Positions 10,293 through 21,236 are shown, numbered from the stretch's first letter. The stretch is DNA of 52,115 bases from a bacterium (GCA_905221085.1 CAJNBT010000010.1:1-52115), one strand, 5' to 3'. Program-made: numbers and translations. The notes: generated by a model not told the origin, from the sequence alone.

Positions 10293-11734
10293 TGAACTTT
10301 GAAACAGTCATTGGACTTGAAGTCCACGTAGAGCTCAACACCAATTCAAAAATCTTCTCACCTACTTCTGCCCACTTTGGAAATGACCAAAATGCCAACA
10401 CTAACGTGATTGACTGGTCTTTCCCAGGAGTTCTGCCAGTTCTCAATAAAGGTGTTGTTGATGCCGGTATCAAGGCTGCTCTTGCTCTCAACATGGACAT
10501 CCACAAAAAGATGCACTTTGACCGCAAGAACTACTTCTATCCTGATAATCCAAAGGCCTACCAAATTTCTCAGTTTGATGAACCAATCGGTTATAACGGT
10601 TGGATTGAAGTCGAGCTAGAAGATGGTACGACTAAGAAAATCGGTATTGAACGTGCTCACTTGGAAGAAGACGCTGGTAAAAACACCCATGGTACAGATG
10701 GTTACTCTTATGTTGACCTCAACCGTCAAGGGGTGCCTTTGATTGAAATCGTATCTGAAGCAGACATGCGTTCTCCTGAAGAAGCCTATGCTTACCTGAC
10801 AGCCCTCAAGGAAGTTATCCAATACGCTGGCATTTCTGACGTTAAAATGGAAGAAGGTTCTATGCGTGTGGATGCCAATATTTCTCTTCGTCCTTATGGT
10901 CAAGAAAAATTCGGTACCAAAACTGAGTTGAAAAACCTCAACTCCTTCTCTAACGTCCGTAAAGGTCTTGAATACGAAGTCCAACGACAGGCTGAAATCC
11001 TTCGCTCAGGGGGTCAAATCCGCCAAGAAACACGCCGTTACGATGAAGCTAACAAAGCAACCATCCTCATGCGTGTTAAGGAAGGCGCTGCTGACTACCG
11101 CTACTTCCCAGAACCAGATCTCCCACTCTTTGAAATCTCAGACGAGTGGATTGAGGAAATGCGTACTGAACTGCCAGAGTTTCCAAAGGAACGCCGTGCG
11201 CGCTACGTTGCTGACCTTGGCTTGTCAGACTACGATGCTAGCCAGTTGACTGCAAACAAGGTCACTTCTGATTTCTTTGAGAAAGCTGTGGCTCTCGGAG
11301 GAGATGCCAAACAAGTCTCTAACTGGCTCCAAGGAGAAGTTGCTCAATTCTTGAACGCCGAAGGTAAGACACTGGAACAAATCGAATTGACACCAGAAAA
11401 CTTGGTTGAAATGATTGCCATCATCGAAGACGGCACTATCTCTTCTAAGATTGCCAAGAAAGTTTTTGTCCACCTGGCTAAAAATGGTGGTGGTGCGCGT
11501 GAATACGTTGAAAAAGCTGGCATGGTCCAAATCTCAGATCCAGCTGTTTTGATTCCAATTATCCACCAAGTCTTTGCAGATAACGAAGCTGCCGTTGCCG
11601 ACTTCAAGTCAGGTAAACGTAACGCAGACAAGGCTTTCACAGGATTCCTTATGAAAGCAACCAAAGGCCAAGCCAACCCACAAGTTGCCCTTAAACTACT
11701 TGCACAGGAATTAGCGAAATTGAAAGAAGATTAA
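10292..11734 (+). CDS. gatB: Aspartyl/glutamyl-tRNA amidotransferase subunit B
   Basis: Kinase-like subunit of GatCAB, 480 residues. It activates the tRNA-bound Glu/Asp with ATP and transfers ammonia from GatA. It begins [14 protein letters not shown], typical of GatB, with the signature region around [17 protein letters not shown] residues (here [14 protein letters not shown]). The C-terminal YqeY-like tRNA-binding domain ends [11 protein letters not shown]. Last gene of the operon, followed by a hairpin terminator. Confidence 0.97.
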   Translation: MNFETVIGLEVHVELNTNSKIFSPTSAHFGNDQNANTNVIDWSFPGVLPVLNKGVVDAGIKAALALNMDIHKKMHFDRKNYFYPDNPKAYQISQFDEPIGYNGWIEVELEDGTTKKIGIERAHLEEDAGKNTHGTDGYSYVDLNRQGVPLIEIVSEADMRSPEEAYAYLTALKEVIQYAGISDVKMEEGSMRVDANISLRPYGQEKFGTKTELKNLNSFSNVRKGLEYEVQRQAEILRSGGQIRQETRRYDEANKATILMRVKEGAADYRYFPEPDLPLFEISDEWIEEMRTELPEFPKERRARYVADLGLSDYDASQLTANKVTSDFFEKAVALGGDAKQVSNWLQGEVAQFLNAEGKTLEQIELTPENLVEMIAIIEDGTISSKIAKKVFVHLAKNGGGAREYVEKAGMVQISDPAVLIPIIHQVFADNEAAVADFKSGKRNADKAFTGFLMKATKGQANPQVALKLLAQELAKLKED

Positions 11735-11744
11735 TATGTAAAAG

Positions 11745-11767
11745 AAACCAGCCCTGAGGTTGGTTTT
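11745..11767 (+). terminator. gatCAB terminator
   Basis: Stem AAACCA/TGGTTT (11745-11750 and 11761-11766) with two further C-G pairs inside, ending in a T run, just after the gatB stop. Confidence 0.6.
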
Positions 11768-11821
11768 TTCGCTCCTACCATCTCCCAATAACTATTTTGG
11801 CTTTATTTCCAGAAGATTTTA

Positions 11822-11830
11822 TGGTAAAAT
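11822..11830 (+). promoter_or_regulatory. efp promoter, extended -10
   Basis: TGGTAAAAT with -10 TAAAAT at 11825-11830, about 35 bases before the efp start. The -35 (TTTATT) is weak. Confidence 0.5.
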
Positions 11831-11864
11831 GAAGAGTAATAATATTTATTAAAGAGGTAAAAAC

Positions 11865-12425
11865 ATGATTGAAGCAAGCAAATTGAAAGCTGGTATGACA
11901 TTTGAAACTGCAGACGGAAAATTGATCCGCGTTTTGGAAGCTAGCCACCACAAACCAGGTAAAGGGAACACAATCATGCGTATGAAATTACGTGATGTCC
12001 GTACTGGTTCTACTTTTGATACAAGCTACCGTCCAGAAGAAAAATTCGAACAAGCTATTATCGAAACTGTTCCAGCTCAATACTTGTACAAAATGGATGA
12101 AACTGCCTACTTCATGAACACTGAAACTTACGACCAATACGAAATCCCAGTCGTAAACGTTGAAAATGAATTGCTTTACATCCTTGAAAACTCTGATGTA
12201 AAAATCCAATTCTACGGAACTGAAGTAATCGGTGTAACTGTACCAACTACTGTTGAATTGACAGTTGCTGAAACACAACCATCTATCAAAGGTGCTACTG
12301 TTACAGGTTCTGGTAAACCAGCGACTATGGAAACTGGACTTGTTGTCAACGTTCCAGACTTCATCGAAGCTGGACAAAAATTGATCATCAACACTGCAGA
12401 AGGAACTTACGTTTCTCGTGCCTAA
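11865..12425 (+). CDS. efp: Elongation factor P
   Basis: A 186-residue tRNA-shaped factor that rescues ribosomes stalled at polyproline. The domain I loop is KPGKG with Lys33 at the tip, the position modified in other bacteria; no modification enzyme gene is in this window. Three beta-barrel domains are implied by the normal length, and it ends [21 protein letters not shown]. It leads the efp-asp23-nusB unit, a neighbourhood common in Firmicutes. Confidence 0.97.
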   Translation: MIEASKLKAGMTFETADGKLIRVLEASHHKPGKGNTIMRMKLRDVRTGSTFDTSYRPEEKFEQAIIETVPAQYLYKMDETAYFMNTETYDQYEIPVVNVENELLYILENSDVKIQFYGTEVIGVTVPTTVELTVAETQPSIKGATVTGSGKPATMETGLVVNVPDFIEAGQKLIINTAEGTYVSRA

Positions 12426-12446
12426 TCTCTAGAAAGAGGTCATTCT

Positions 12447-12836
12447 ATGGGAACTGAAGAACAATTTGGCGAAATCGTTATCGCTCCACGTGTACTTGAA
12501 AAAATCATTGCCATCGCAACTGCTAAAGTTGATGGTGTCCATTCATTTTCAAATAAATCCGTATCTGATACCCTATCAAAACTCTCTCTTGGTCGTGGTG
12601 TCTACTTAAAAGAAAGCAACGAAGAACTAACTGCTGACATCTACCTCTACCTTGAGTACGGTGTGAAAGTACCAAAAGTGGCTCTTGCTATTCAAAAAGC
12701 GGTCAAAGATGCTGTCCATGATATGGCTGATGTGGAACTTTCTGCTGTCAATATCCATGTTACAGGAATCGTTCCAGATAAAACACCAAAACCTGAGTTG
12801 AAAGATCTATTTAACGAGGACTTCCTCAATGACTAG
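12447..12836 (+). CDS. Asp23/Gls24 family envelope stress protein (YqhY-like)
   Basis: A 129-residue Asp23/Gls24-family protein. It begins with [18 protein letters not shown], then the conserved VDGVHSF segment and a C-terminal HVTGIVPD. It sits between efp and nusB, next to the acetyl-CoA carboxylase genes across the convergent terminators, the context in which the B. subtilis homologue YqhY is found and linked to acetyl-CoA carboxylase activity. That functional link is inference here. Its last 8 bases overlap nusB. Confidence 0.88.
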   Translation: MGTEEQFGEIVIAPRVLEKIIAIATAKVDGVHSFSNKSVSDTLSKLSLGRGVYLKESNEELTADIYLYLEYGVKVPKVALAIQKAVKDAVHDMADVELSAVNIHVTGIVPDKTPKPELKDLFNEDFLND

Positions 12837-13254
12837 TCCATTATTAGAATCTAGACGCGAACTTCGTAAATGCGCTTTTCAAGCTCTTATGAGCCTTGAA
12901 TTCGGGACAGATGTAGAAACAGCTTGTCACTTTGCATATACACATGACCGTGAAGATGCAGATGTGCAAATCCCTGCCTTTCTTCTGAATTTGGTTTCTG
13001 GTGTTCAAGCTCAAAAAGACGAGTTGGATAACCAAATCAACCAGCATCTCAAGTCAGGCTGGACAGTTGAACGCTTGACCTTGGTCGAAAAAAACTTACT
13101 ACGCTTGGGTATCTTTGAAATCACTTCATTTGATACACCTCAGCTGGTAGCAGTCAATGAAGCCATTGAACTCGCTAAGAATTTTTCAGATCAAAAATCA
13201 GCCCGCTTTATCAACGGACTGCTTAGTCAATTTGTAACTGAAGAAAATGAATAA
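12829..13254 (+). CDS. nusB: Transcription antitermination factor NusB
   Basis: A 141-residue all-helical protein that binds boxA RNA with NusE/S10 during rRNA transcription. Family features: N-terminal [19 protein letters not shown], the central [21 protein letters not shown] stretch and C-terminal [24 protein letters not shown]. It starts inside the end of the upstream gene, so coupled translation is likely. Followed by a clear terminator. Confidence 0.96.
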   Translation: MTSPLLESRRELRKCAFQALMSLEFGTDVETACHFAYTHDREDADVQIPAFLLNLVSGVQAQKDELDNQINQHLKSGWTVERLTLVEKNLLRLGIFEITSFDTPQLVAVNEAIELAKNFSDQKSARFINGLLSQFVTEENE

Positions 13255-13256
13255 TC

Positions 13257-13288
13257 AAAAAGGTGTTTGGTCTTCCAAGCACTTTTTG
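13257..13288 (+). terminator. nusB terminator
   Basis: Arms AAAAAGGTG-TTGG and CCAA-CACTTTTT (about 13257-13270 and 13275-13287), loop tctt, with a terminal T run. Confidence 0.75.
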
Positions 13289-13315
13289 TTGTTCCCTCGA
13301 CACAAAGGACCACAT

Positions 13316-13348
13316 AAAAACTAGAACTGACTGCCAGTTCTAGTTTTT
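13316..13348 (-). terminator. Terminator at the end of the fatty-acid operon
   Basis: Perfect stem AAAAACTAGAACTG and its complement (13316-13329 and 13335-13348), bidirectional, placed between the convergent nusB and accA. Confidence 0.8.
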
Positions 13349-13363
13349 GCATAATCTGAAGTA

Positions 13364-14131
13364 TTAGTATTTTCTAAACCGTTGATAGCGCTCTTCCAAC
13401 AGCTCTTTTAGCGGTTTTTGTGAAAGTCTAGCTAGCTCAGTTTGGAGTTCTTTCTTGACACTCTTAATCAGTTCTTTACTAGAAAGTCCTGCTTCAGAAA
13501 TCACCTTGTCCACCACGTCCATTTCTAGAAGCTCATGCGAGGTGATTTTCATCAGTTCTGCTGCTTCCATGGCACGACTGCCATCCTTCCATAGAATGGA
13601 AGCAAAGCCTTCTGGACTGAGAATGGCATAGATAGAATTTTCCAGCATCCAGACACGGTCTGCGACTGCTAGAGCCAGAGCCCCACCTGAACCACCTTCA
13701 CCGATAATAATGGCGATAATCGGAACTTTCAAATCACTCATTTCCATGAGATTGCGAGCAATAGCTTCTCCCTGTCCACGTTCTTCCGCTCCGACACCAG
13801 GATAGGCACCTGCAGTATTGATAAAGGTCACAACTGGACGGCCAAACTTTTCAGCCTGTTTCATCAAACGTAAGGCCTTGCGGTAACCTTCTGGATGCGG
13901 TTGTCCAAAATTCCGTTTGAGGTTATCTTGTAAACTCTTGCCTTTTTGGATACCAACCACTGTTACAGCTTGGTCTCCAAGCCAGCCGATACCACCAACA
14001 ACTGCACCATCATCACGAAAAGAACGGTCACCGTGTAATTGGATAAATTCATCAAAAATGCCTGTCGCAAAGTCCAAGGTTGTCAAGCGACTCTGCTCAC
14101 GCGCTTCTCTGACTATTTTTGCAATATTCAT
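13364..14131 (-). CDS. accA: Acetyl-CoA carboxylase carboxyltransferase subunit alpha
   Basis: Alpha subunit (255 residues) of the carboxyltransferase that moves CO2 from biotin to acetyl-CoA, making malonyl-CoA. The oxyanion/crotonase-type core is visible: [23 protein letters not shown] and [17 protein letters not shown]. The short N-terminus is usual for streptococci. Start overlaps the accD stop by 4 bases (ATGA). Last gene of the FASII cluster. Confidence 0.96.
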   Translation of the reverse strand: MNIAKIVREAREQSRLTTLDFATGIFDEFIQLHGDRSFRDDGAVVGGIGWLGDQAVTVVGIQKGKSLQDNLKRNFGQPHPEGYRKALRLMKQAEKFGRPVVTFINTAGAYPGVGAEERGQGEAIARNLMEMSDLKVPIIAIIIGEGGSGGALALAVADRVWMLENSIYAILSPEGFASILWKDGSRAMEAAELMKITSHELLEMDVVDKVISEAGLSSKELIKSVKKELQTELARLSQKPLKELLEERYQRFRKY

Positions 14132-14994
14132 CTAGGACTCCCTCCGTGCAATCTGACTAGGCTAGCAATGGTATCTGGCAAGTCTCTTCTTTTGACAATA
14201 GCATCCACAAAGCCATGCTCCAATAGGAATTCTGACTTTTGGAAATCCTCAGGCAAGCTTTCACGAACCGTATTTTCAATGACACGACGCCCAGCAAAAC
14301 CAACTAAACTTTGTGGTTCAGCCAGAATGATATCGCCTTCCATAGCGAAAGAAGCTGTCACACCACCAGTCGTTGGATCTGTCAAAATAGTCAGGTAAAA
14401 GAGGCCAGCATTTGAATGACGTTTAACCGCTGCAGAAATCTTGCCCATCTGCATGAGACTCATGATTCCTTCCTGCATACGGGCTCCACCAGAGGCTGTA
14501 AAGAGAACAATTGGCAATTGTTCGACAGTCGCATACTCAAACAAGCGAGTGATTTTTTCCCCTACAACTGTACCCATAGAAGCCATGATAAAGTTGGAAT
14601 CCATAATCCCAAGTGCCACAGCCTGACCTTTTATAAGAGCAGTTCCTGTCACAACAGCTTCGTCCAGACCAGTTTTTTCACGCATAGTTGCTAGTTTCTT
14701 TTGATAACCAGGGAAATGCAAGGGATCCTTGCTTTCAATCCCTGTAAACAATTCCTTGAAGGTTCCCATATCAATTGTCAAAGCCAAGCGTTCTTGGGCA
14801 GAAATACGAAAGGTATAGCTACAGTGCGGACAGATACGCTCACTTCCCAGATCCTTCTGATAAATGGTATGCTTACAACCTGGACACTTAGAAAATAATT
14901 CATCTGGAACCTCTGGCTTAGCTTGAGGTTTTTCCCTAACCGAACGATTGGGATTGATTCGAATATACTTATCTTTTTTACTAAATAGAGCCAT
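14128..14994 (-). CDS. accD: Acetyl-CoA carboxylase carboxyltransferase subunit beta
   Basis: Beta subunit (288 residues) of the carboxyltransferase. An N-terminal zinc ribbon is complete with Cys37, Cys40, Cys55 and Cys58. The crotonase-fold core has [12 protein letters not shown] and [12 protein letters not shown]. Works as an alpha2-beta2 tetramer with AccA, whose gene overlaps it by 4 bases. Confidence 0.96.
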   Translation of the reverse strand: MALFSKKDKYIRINPNRSVREKPQAKPEVPDELFSKCPGCKHTIYQKDLGSERICPHCSYTFRISAQERLALTIDMGTFKELFTGIESKDPLHFPGYQKKLATMREKTGLDEAVVTGTALIKGQAVALGIMDSNFIMASMGTVVGEKITRLFEYATVEQLPIVLFTASGGARMQEGIMSLMQMGKISAAVKRHSNAGLFYLTILTDPTTGGVTASFAMEGDIILAEPQSLVGFAGRRVIENTVRESLPEDFQKSEFLLEHGFVDAIVKRRDLPDTIASLVRLHGGSPR

Positions 14995-15030
14995 TGATTC
15001 CCCTTTTCAGTTTAAACTCTTAAAGTCATT

Positions 15031-16398
15031 TTATTCTTTTTCTTGATATTTAGGTAAGAAGGTTTCCATCAAGAAGGAAGTATCATAATCTCCAGCAATA
15101 ACATTGCGATCTGAAATGAGGTCAAGCTGGAAATCTGCATTGGTCTGCACCCCTTCAATCTCTAGTTCATAGAGGGCACGTTGCATTTTCATCAAGGCAT
15201 CAAAACGATTTTCGCCGTGAACGATGACTTTAGCAATCATACTGTCATAATAAGGTGGAATGGTATAGCCTGGATAAACTGCTGAATCTACGCGCAAGCC
15301 AACACCTCCACTTGGCAGATAGAGATTGGTAATCTTACCTGGACTTGGAGCAAAGTTGAAGGCTGGGTTTTCTGCATTGATACGACACTCGATGGCATGA
15401 CCGCGTAGGACAATATCTTCTTGCTTAACAGACAGAGATTGACCTGCCGCAATGCGAATCTGTTCCTTAACGATATCAACACCTGAGACAAATTCTGTAA
15501 CGGGATGTTCTACCTGAACACGAGTATTCATCTCCATGAAATAGAAGTTGCCACTGGTTTCATCAAGAAGAAACTCAATAGTCCCTGCATTCTCATAACC
15601 AACAGACTCTGCAGCTCGAACAGCAGCAGCACCGATTTCATGGCGCAGCGTTTTTCCGATTGCAATCGAAGGACTTTCTTCCAAAACCTTTTGGTTATTC
15701 CGTTGAAGAGAACAATCCCGTTCACCTAAATGAATCACATGTCCATGCTCATCTCCTAGGATTTGAACCTCAATGTGACGAGCTGGATAGATAACCCGTT
15801 CAATGTACATGGCACCATTGCCATAATTGGCCTTAGCTTCACTAGAGGCCGTTTCAAAGACTGAAACGAGGTCTTCTGGTTTTTCAACCTTACGAATCCC
15901 TTTACCACCTCCACCTGCTGAAGCCTTGAGCATAACAGGATAGCCAATTTTTTCAGCAACAATCAAGGCTTCCTCAGAGTCATGCACTTCTCCATCCGAA
16001 CCTGGAATGACAGGCACACCTGCTTTGATCATCTGAGCGCGCGCATTGATCTTATCCCCCATCATATCCATGACATGACCAGATGGGCCGATAAACTTGA
16101 TTCCTACCTCTTCACACATGGTCGCAAATTTGGAATTTTCACTAAGAAATCCAAAACCTGGGTGGATGGCTTCTGCCTCAGTCAAAACTGCAGCTGATAG
16201 AACAGCATTAATATTGAGATAAGACTCTGTCGCCTTACCAGGACCGATACAAACTGCTTCATCTGCCAAAAGCGTATGAAGGGCTTCCTTATCAGCAGTT
16301 GAATAAACCGCCACCGTCGCAATGCCCAATTCACGCGCCGCACGAATAATACGAACCGCAATTTCACCACGATTGGCAATTAAAATTTTTCGAAACAT
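15031..16398 (-). CDS. accC: Biotin carboxylase
   Basis: ATP-grasp enzyme of 455 residues that carboxylates the biotin carried by AccB. N-terminal FRKILIANRGEIAVRIIRA, ATP-binding glycine loop KASAGGGGKGIR, and catalytic-region segments MEMNTRVQVEHPVTE and ERDCSLQR are all present. The stretch after ERDC reads QRNNQK rather than the QRRHQK known from E. coli; I believe this is normal for streptococci. RBS AAGGAGG, 11 bases after fabZ. Confidence 0.97.
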   Translation of the reverse strand: MFRKILIANRGEIAVRIIRAARELGIATVAVYSTADKEALHTLLADEAVCIGPGKATESYLNINAVLSAAVLTEAEAIHPGFGFLSENSKFATMCEEVGIKFIGPSGHVMDMMGDKINARAQMIKAGVPVIPGSDGEVHDSEEALIVAEKIGYPVMLKASAGGGGKGIRKVEKPEDLVSVFETASSEAKANYGNGAMYIERVIYPARHIEVQILGDEHGHVIHLGERDCSLQRNNQKVLEESPSIAIGKTLRHEIGAAAVRAAESVGYENAGTIEFLLDETSGNFYFMEMNTRVQVEHPVTEFVSGVDIVKEQIRIAAGQSLSVKQEDIVLRGHAIECRINAENPAFNFAPSPGKITNLYLPSGGVGLRVDSAVYPGYTIPPYYDSMIAKVIVHGENRFDALMKMQRALYELEIEGVQTNADFQLDLISDRNVIAGDYDTSFLMETFLPKYQEKE

Positions 16399-16409
16399 GG
16401 AGAACCTCC

Positions 16410-16832
16410 TTAGTCCCCTATTGCAAAGGTAAGAGTACCACTAGCTGCAAGCTTGCCATCCACTTCAGCCTTTGCTTCAACCACGGCAATGCTACCGCGA
16501 CGTTTTACAAATGTTGCCGTCATAACTAATTGGTCACCTGGTACAACTTGCTTCTTGAATTTAACCTTGTCCATACCAGCGTAAAAGACCAGTTTTCCTT
16601 TATTTTCAGGTTTTGACAACTCCAAGACACCAGCTGTTTGCGCCAAGGCTTCCATGATCAGAACACCTGGCATGACAGGGTATTGAGGAAAATGACCGTT
16701 GAAGAAGGGCTCGTTAATGGTCACATTTTTGATAGCAACAATGGTATCCTCGCTCACTTCCAACACACGATCTACTAGGAGCATAGGATAACGGTGGGGA
16801 AGAGCTTCTTTGATTCCTTGAATATCGATCAT
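16410..16832 (-). CDS. fabZ: 3-hydroxyacyl-ACP dehydratase
   Basis: Hot-dog-fold dehydratase of 140 residues that forms trans-2-enoyl-ACP in chain elongation. The active-site pair is His47 ([12 protein letters not shown]) and Glu61 (IMEALAQ). In streptococci FabM, encoded at the head of this cluster, then diverts some 10-carbon product to unsaturated chains. Overlaps accB by 4 bases. Confidence 0.96.
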   Translation of the reverse strand: MIDIQGIKEALPHRYPMLLVDRVLEVSEDTIVAIKNVTINEPFFNGHFPQYPVMPGVLIMEALAQTAGVLELSKPENKGKLVFYAGMDKVKFKKQVVPGDQLVMTATFVKRRGSIAVVEAKAEVDGKLAASGTLTFAIGD

Positions 16833-17314
16833 TTGATACGTACCAATCCTTTACCAAACTCAACCATTTCTTCGTTAGAAACGAGAATTTCCGTCACCAC
16901 ACCATCCTTAGGAGCTGGGATTTCATTCATGACTTTCATAGCTTCGATGATCACCAATGTTTGACCTTTTTTGACACTATCACCAACTGTGACGAAGGCA
17001 GGTTTATCTGGACCAGCAGCCAAGTAAGCCACACCAACAAGTGGGCTCTCTACAACATCTCCCTCAGCAGCCACACTTGCTTCAGCTGGAGCAGAAGTTT
17101 CTTCCGCTACAGTTTCTGCTGGAGCAGATGTAAGAGCTACTGGACTCGGTGTTGCTAGAACGGGTGCTGGAGCAACTTGAGGTGCAACTTCAGACACCAG
17201 TCTCGCTTCATTCTTGCTAAACTCCAACTCATCCGTCCCATTCTTATAAGAAAATTCTCTCAAACTTGACTGGTCAAATTGGGCCATCAAGTCTTTAATA
17301 TCGTTTAAATTCAT
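16829..17314 (-). CDS. accB: Biotin carboxyl carrier protein of acetyl-CoA carboxylase
   Basis: A 161-residue carrier. An N-terminal segment is followed by an Ala/Pro-rich linker (about 46-85) and the C-terminal biotinyl domain, with the biotin-accepting Lys127 in EAMKVMNE. It starts 2 bases after the fabF stop and overlaps fabZ by 4 bases. Confidence 0.96.
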   Translation of the reverse strand: MNLNDIKDLMAQFDQSSLREFSYKNGTDELEFSKNEARLVSEVAPQVAPAPVLATPSPVALTSAPAETVAEETSAPAEASVAAEGDVVESPLVGVAYLAAGPDKPAFVTVGDSVKKGQTLVIIEAMKVMNEIPAPKDGVVTEILVSNEEMVEFGKGLVRIK

Positions 17315-17316
17315 AC

Positions 17317-18552
17317 TTATTTATTCTCCCAACGTTTGAAAGCAAGAACTGCATTATGGCCACCAAAACCAAAGGTATTTGAAATAGCGTATGGAATTTC
17401 TTGCTCCAAGCCTTGTCCATAAACGACATTGGCTTCGATATAATCTGATACTTCACTTGTTCCAGCTGTCATTGGTACAAAGTTATGACGCATAGCTTCG
17501 ATTGTGACGATAGCTTCTACTGCACCTGCAGCCCCCAGCAAATGTCCTGTGAAGGACTTGGTTGATGATACAGGCACTTCCTTACCAAGAGCAGCTACGA
17601 TAGCACCACTTTCTCCTTTTTCATTGGCAGGAGTTGATGTTCCGTGAGCATTGACATAGGCTACTTGTTCTGGGGAAATCTCAGCTTCTTCCAAGGCTAG
17701 TTTGATGGCCTTGATAGCTCCCTGACCTTCTGGATGAGGAGAAGTCATGTGGTAGGCATCACAGGTATGTCCATAACCAACCACTTCAGCAAGGATAGTA
17801 GCCCCACGTTTTTCAGCGTGTTCAAGGCTTTCAAGAACCAACATCCCTGAACCTTCACCCATGACAAAACCATTGCGATCCTTATCAAATGGGATAGAAG
17901 CACGACTTGGATCCTCTGTAGTAGAGAGAGCTGTTAGGGCTTGGAAACCAGCAATAGCAAAAGGTGTAATAGAAGCTTCTGAACCACCTACCAACATAAC
18001 ATCTTGGAAACCAAACTTAATTGAGCGGAAGGCATCCCCAATCGCATCATTTGATGAAGCGCAGGCAGTATTGATGGATTTACAAACACCGTTTGCTCCA
18101 AAACGCATAGCAACATTTCCTGAAGCCATATTTGGTAAGGCTTTTGGAAGGGTCAATGGTTTCACACGTTTTGGTCCTTTGTCATGGAGGCGAAGCACTT
18201 GATCTTCAATTTCTTTGATTCCACCAATACCTGAGGCAACAATAACACCAAAACGATCTTTATCAAGGGCCTCTACATCAAGACCTGCATGATTGACAGC
18301 TTCTTGGGCTGCGTACAAGGCATACAAAGAGTAGTTATCAAAACGATTGGTATCTTTCTTTACAAAGTATTTATCAAAAGGAAAATCTTGGATTTCTGCC
18401 GCATTATGCACATCAAAGTCACTATGATCAAATTTTGTAATTTGACCAATTCCGATTTTTCCAGTTATTAAACTATTCCAAAATTCTTCTGGTGTATTTC
18501 CGATTGGAGATGTTACTCCATAACCTGTTACTACTACGCGATTTAGTTTCAT
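17317..18552 (-). CDS. fabF: 3-oxoacyl-ACP synthase II
   Basis: Condensing enzyme of 411 residues that elongates acyl-ACP with malonyl-ACP. The Cys-His-His triad is intact: Cys164 (NTACASS), His303 (NAHGTSTP) and His337 (TGHLLGAAG). Ends with the conserved NTFGFGGHNAVL motif. As in other streptococci it is the only elongating synthase in the cluster besides FabH. Confidence 0.97.
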   Translation of the reverse strand: MKLNRVVVTGYGVTSPIGNTPEEFWNSLITGKIGIGQITKFDHSDFDVHNAAEIQDFPFDKYFVKKDTNRFDNYSLYALYAAQEAVNHAGLDVEALDKDRFGVIVASGIGGIKEIEDQVLRLHDKGPKRVKPLTLPKALPNMASGNVAMRFGANGVCKSINTACASSNDAIGDAFRSIKFGFQDVMLVGGSEASITPFAIAGFQALTALSTTEDPSRASIPFDKDRNGFVMGEGSGMLVLESLEHAEKRGATILAEVVGYGHTCDAYHMTSPHPEGQGAIKAIKLALEEAEISPEQVAYVNAHGTSTPANEKGESGAIVAALGKEVPVSSTKSFTGHLLGAAGAVEAIVTIEAMRHNFVPMTAGTSEVSDYIEANVVYGQGLEQEIPYAISNTFGFGGHNAVLAFKRWENK

Positions 18553-18573
18553 CTTTTTTACCTCTAGCTTCTG

Positions 18574-19305
18574 CTACATACTGAGGCCGCCATCAATGGC
18601 AACCACTTGACCAGTTAGATAATCTTGGCCTGCTAAAAATACTGTTAAATCTGCAACCTGATCTGCCTGCCCAAATTCTTTCATGGGAATTTGCGCCAGC
18701 ATGGCATCTTTTACCTTGTCTGATAGGACAGCTGTCATATCGGACTCAATCATTCCAGGTGCAATAGCATTAACCCTGATATTGCGATTGGCCACTTCAC
18801 GCGCCACAGACTTGGTAAAACCAATCAAACCAGCCTTAGAAGCAGCATAGTTAGCTTGACCGATATTTCCCATCAAACCAACAACACTAGACATATTAAT
18901 GATAGCACCTTCTCTGGCTTTCATCATCGGTTTCAAAACTGATTGTGTCATGTTAAAGGCACCAGTCAGGTTAACCTTGAGCACTTTTTCAAAATCCGCT
19001 TCTGTCATCTTGAGCATAAGGGTATCTTGAGTAATTCCTGCATTGTTAACCAAAACATCTACTGAACCCAGATCTGCAATAGCTTGCTCAACCATACGCT
19101 TAGCGTCTTCAAAATCTGATACATCTCCTGAAATGGGAACCACCTTGACACCATAGTTTGAAAACTCAGCGAGCAATTCTTCTGAAATTACACCACGACT
19201 GTTTAAAACAATATTGGCTCCTGCCTGAGCAAACTTGTGGGCAATGGTAAGACCAATTCCACGACTCGAACCTGTAATAAAGATATTTTTATTTTTTAGT
19301 TGCAT
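18574..19305 (-). CDS. fabG: 3-oxoacyl-ACP reductase
   Basis: NADPH-dependent short-chain reductase of 243 residues. Cofactor motif TGSSRGIG (11-18), NNAG motif, catalytic Ser in MSSVVG and YAASK (Tyr/Lys). C-terminal GGLSM is typical of FabG. RBS AGGAG. Lies between fabD and fabF with short spacers. Confidence 0.96.
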   Translation of the reverse strand: MQLKNKNIFITGSSRGIGLTIAHKFAQAGANIVLNSRGVISEELLAEFSNYGVKVVPISGDVSDFEDAKRMVEQAIADLGSVDVLVNNAGITQDTLMLKMTEADFEKVLKVNLTGAFNMTQSVLKPMMKAREGAIINMSSVVGLMGNIGQANYAASKAGLIGFTKSVAREVANRNIRVNAIAPGMIESDMTAVLSDKVKDAMLAQIPMKEFGQADQVADLTVFLAGQDYLTGQVVAIDGGLSM

Positions 19306-19345
19306 TCTTTTCTCCTGTTTCCTCTTGTATTTATGGGAGAAGGGA

Positions 19346-20269
19346 TTACTCGTTTTCTAGCAAGGCTTCCAAACTCGCCTGATCTTCAACATTGGCTAGT
19401 TTAGCTGTTTTATCAATTTTTTTGACAAAGCCTGACAAGACTTTCCCCGGTCCAATCTCAATAAAGTTGGTTACGCCTGCTTCTTGCATAACTGCAATAC
19501 TTTCATAGAAACGAACTGGTTCCTTAACCTGACGCGTCAAGAGTTGAGCAATGTCTTCTTTTGGCATGACAGCAGCTTCTGTATTACCAACTAGGGGATA
19601 AGTGAAATCTGAAAAGTTTACCTGAGCTAGTGTTTCAGCCAGTTTCTGGCTAGCAGGCTCAAGGAGAGCGGTATGAAAAGGTCCTGAAACCTTGAGAGGA
19701 ATCAAGCGTTTGGCACCTGCTTCTTGCAAGAGTTCGACAGCTCGGTCAACTGCTGCCACTTCTCCACCAATGACGATTTGTGCAGGTGTGTTATAGTTGG
19801 CTGGAGTGACCACTCCAAGTTCAGAAGCTTTTCGACAGGCTTCCTCAATGACCTCTACTGGCGTATTGAGAACTGCGACCATCTTGCCAGAGCCAGCAGG
19901 AGCTGCTTCTTCCATATAGGCTCCACGCTTGGCTACCAAGGCAACCGCATCTTCAAAATCCAAGGCTCCACTAGCCACCAAGGCAGAGTATTCTCCAAGG
20001 GATAAACCAGCAACCATATCAGGCTGATAGCCCTTTTCTTGCAATAAACGATAGATAGCAACTGAAGTTGCTAAAATAGCTGGTTGCGTATAGCGGGTCT
20101 GATTGAGTTTTTCTTCTTCCGTATCGATAAGATGACGCAAATCATAACCAAGTACCTGACTAGCTTGATCAATCGTTTCTCTGACAATCGGATACTGATC
20201 ATAGAAATCCCGTCCCATACCTAGATACTGGGCGCCTTGGCCAGCAAATAAAAAGGCTGTTTTAGTCAT
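19346..20269 (-). CDS. fabD: Malonyl-CoA:ACP transacylase
   Basis: Loads malonate onto ACP. 307 residues with GQGAQ near the N-terminus, the nucleophile Ser90 in GLSLGEYSA, and the catalytic His in SGPFHTALL (about 198). Start overlaps the end of fabK by 8 bases, indicating coupled translation. Confidence 0.96.
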   Translation of the reverse strand: MTKTAFLFAGQGAQYLGMGRDFYDQYPIVRETIDQASQVLGYDLRHLIDTEEEKLNQTRYTQPAILATSVAIYRLLQEKGYQPDMVAGLSLGEYSALVASGALDFEDAVALVAKRGAYMEEAAPAGSGKMVAVLNTPVEVIEEACRKASELGVVTPANYNTPAQIVIGGEVAAVDRAVELLQEAGAKRLIPLKVSGPFHTALLEPASQKLAETLAQVNFSDFTYPLVGNTEAAVMPKEDIAQLLTRQVKEPVRFYESIAVMQEAGVTNFIEIGPGKVLSGFVKKIDKTAKLANVEDQASLEALLENE

Positions 20270-21236
20270 TTCTTACAACTCCTGCCCAACGAGAGGCTTC
20301 TTCTTGAATTTTCTTAGCTGCTCCGTAATACAAATCTTTTAGGATTTCTTCAACGGTTTCTTCTTTGGAAACAAGGCCTGCAATTTGACCTGCCATAACA
20401 GATCCGCCATCCACATCTCCGTGAACAACCGCTTTGGCTAGAGCACCTGCTCCCATTTGTTCAAAAATTTCCAAATCTGGATTTTCTTGTTTAAAGGCAT
20501 CTTTTTCAGCTTGTTCAAAATCACGAGTCAACTGATTTTTAATCGCACGAACAGCATGTCCAAAGTGTTGAGCTGAAATCGTAGTATCAATATCTCTAGC
20601 TTTTAAAATTTTCGCCTTATAATTTGGATGGGCATTAGACTCTTTTGCAACGACAAAACGAGTTCCAACCTGAACAGCCTCTGCACCTAGCATAAAGCCA
20701 GCCGCAGCACCTTCACCATCCGCAATCCCTCCTGCAGCAATAACAGGAATAGATACAGCAGCAGCAACCTGACGCACCAAGGTCATGGTTGTTAATTTCC
20801 CAATATGTCCCCCAGCTTCCATTCCTTCTGCAATGACAGCGTCCGCACCGATTTTTTCCATGCGTTTAGCTAGGGCCACACTTGGTACAACAGGAATAAC
20901 TGTAATACCAGCTTCATGGAAACGTTCCATGTATTTACTTGGATTTCCTGCGCCTGTTGTCACTACCTTAACCCCTTCCTCGATAACGAGGTCTACAATA
21001 TCTTCCACAAAGGGAGACAAAAGCATGATGTTGACACCAAAAGGTTTATCAGTCAATGATTTGATTTTATCAATATTTGCCTTGACAACTTCTTTAGGGG
21101 CATTCCCCCCACCGATAATCCCTAGTCCTCCAGCCTTGGAAACAGCCCCTGCCAAATCACCATCAGCAACCCAAGCCATTCCTCCTTGGAAAATAGGATA
21201 ATCAATATTCAATAATTCTGTAATACGCGTTTTCAT
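20262..21236 (-). CDS. fabK: Enoyl-ACP reductase II (FMN-dependent)
   Basis: A 324-residue TIM-barrel flavoprotein that carries out the last reduction of each FASII cycle. Streptococci use it in place of the triclosan-sensitive FabI. The N-terminus (LNIDYPIFQGGMAW), the GGLGIIGGGNAP flavin segment, EGMEAGGHIG and AAGGIADG motifs match the FabK/nitronate monooxygenase-like family. A FabT-type palindrome lies about 50 bases upstream, so this gene probably starts a second FabT-controlled transcript. Confidence 0.97.
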   Translation of the reverse strand: MKTRITELLNIDYPIFQGGMAWVADGDLAGAVSKAGGLGIIGGGNAPKEVVKANIDKIKSLTDKPFGVNIMLLSPFVEDIVDLVIEEGVKVVTTGAGNPSKYMERFHEAGITVIPVVPSVALAKRMEKIGADAVIAEGMEAGGHIGKLTTMTLVRQVAAAVSIPVIAAGGIADGEGAAAGFMLGAEAVQVGTRFVVAKESNAHPNYKAKILKARDIDTTISAQHFGHAVRAIKNQLTRDFEQAEKDAFKQENPDLEIFEQMGAGALAKAVVHGDVDGGSVMAGQIAGLVSKEETVEEILKDLYYGAAKKIQEEASRWAGVVRND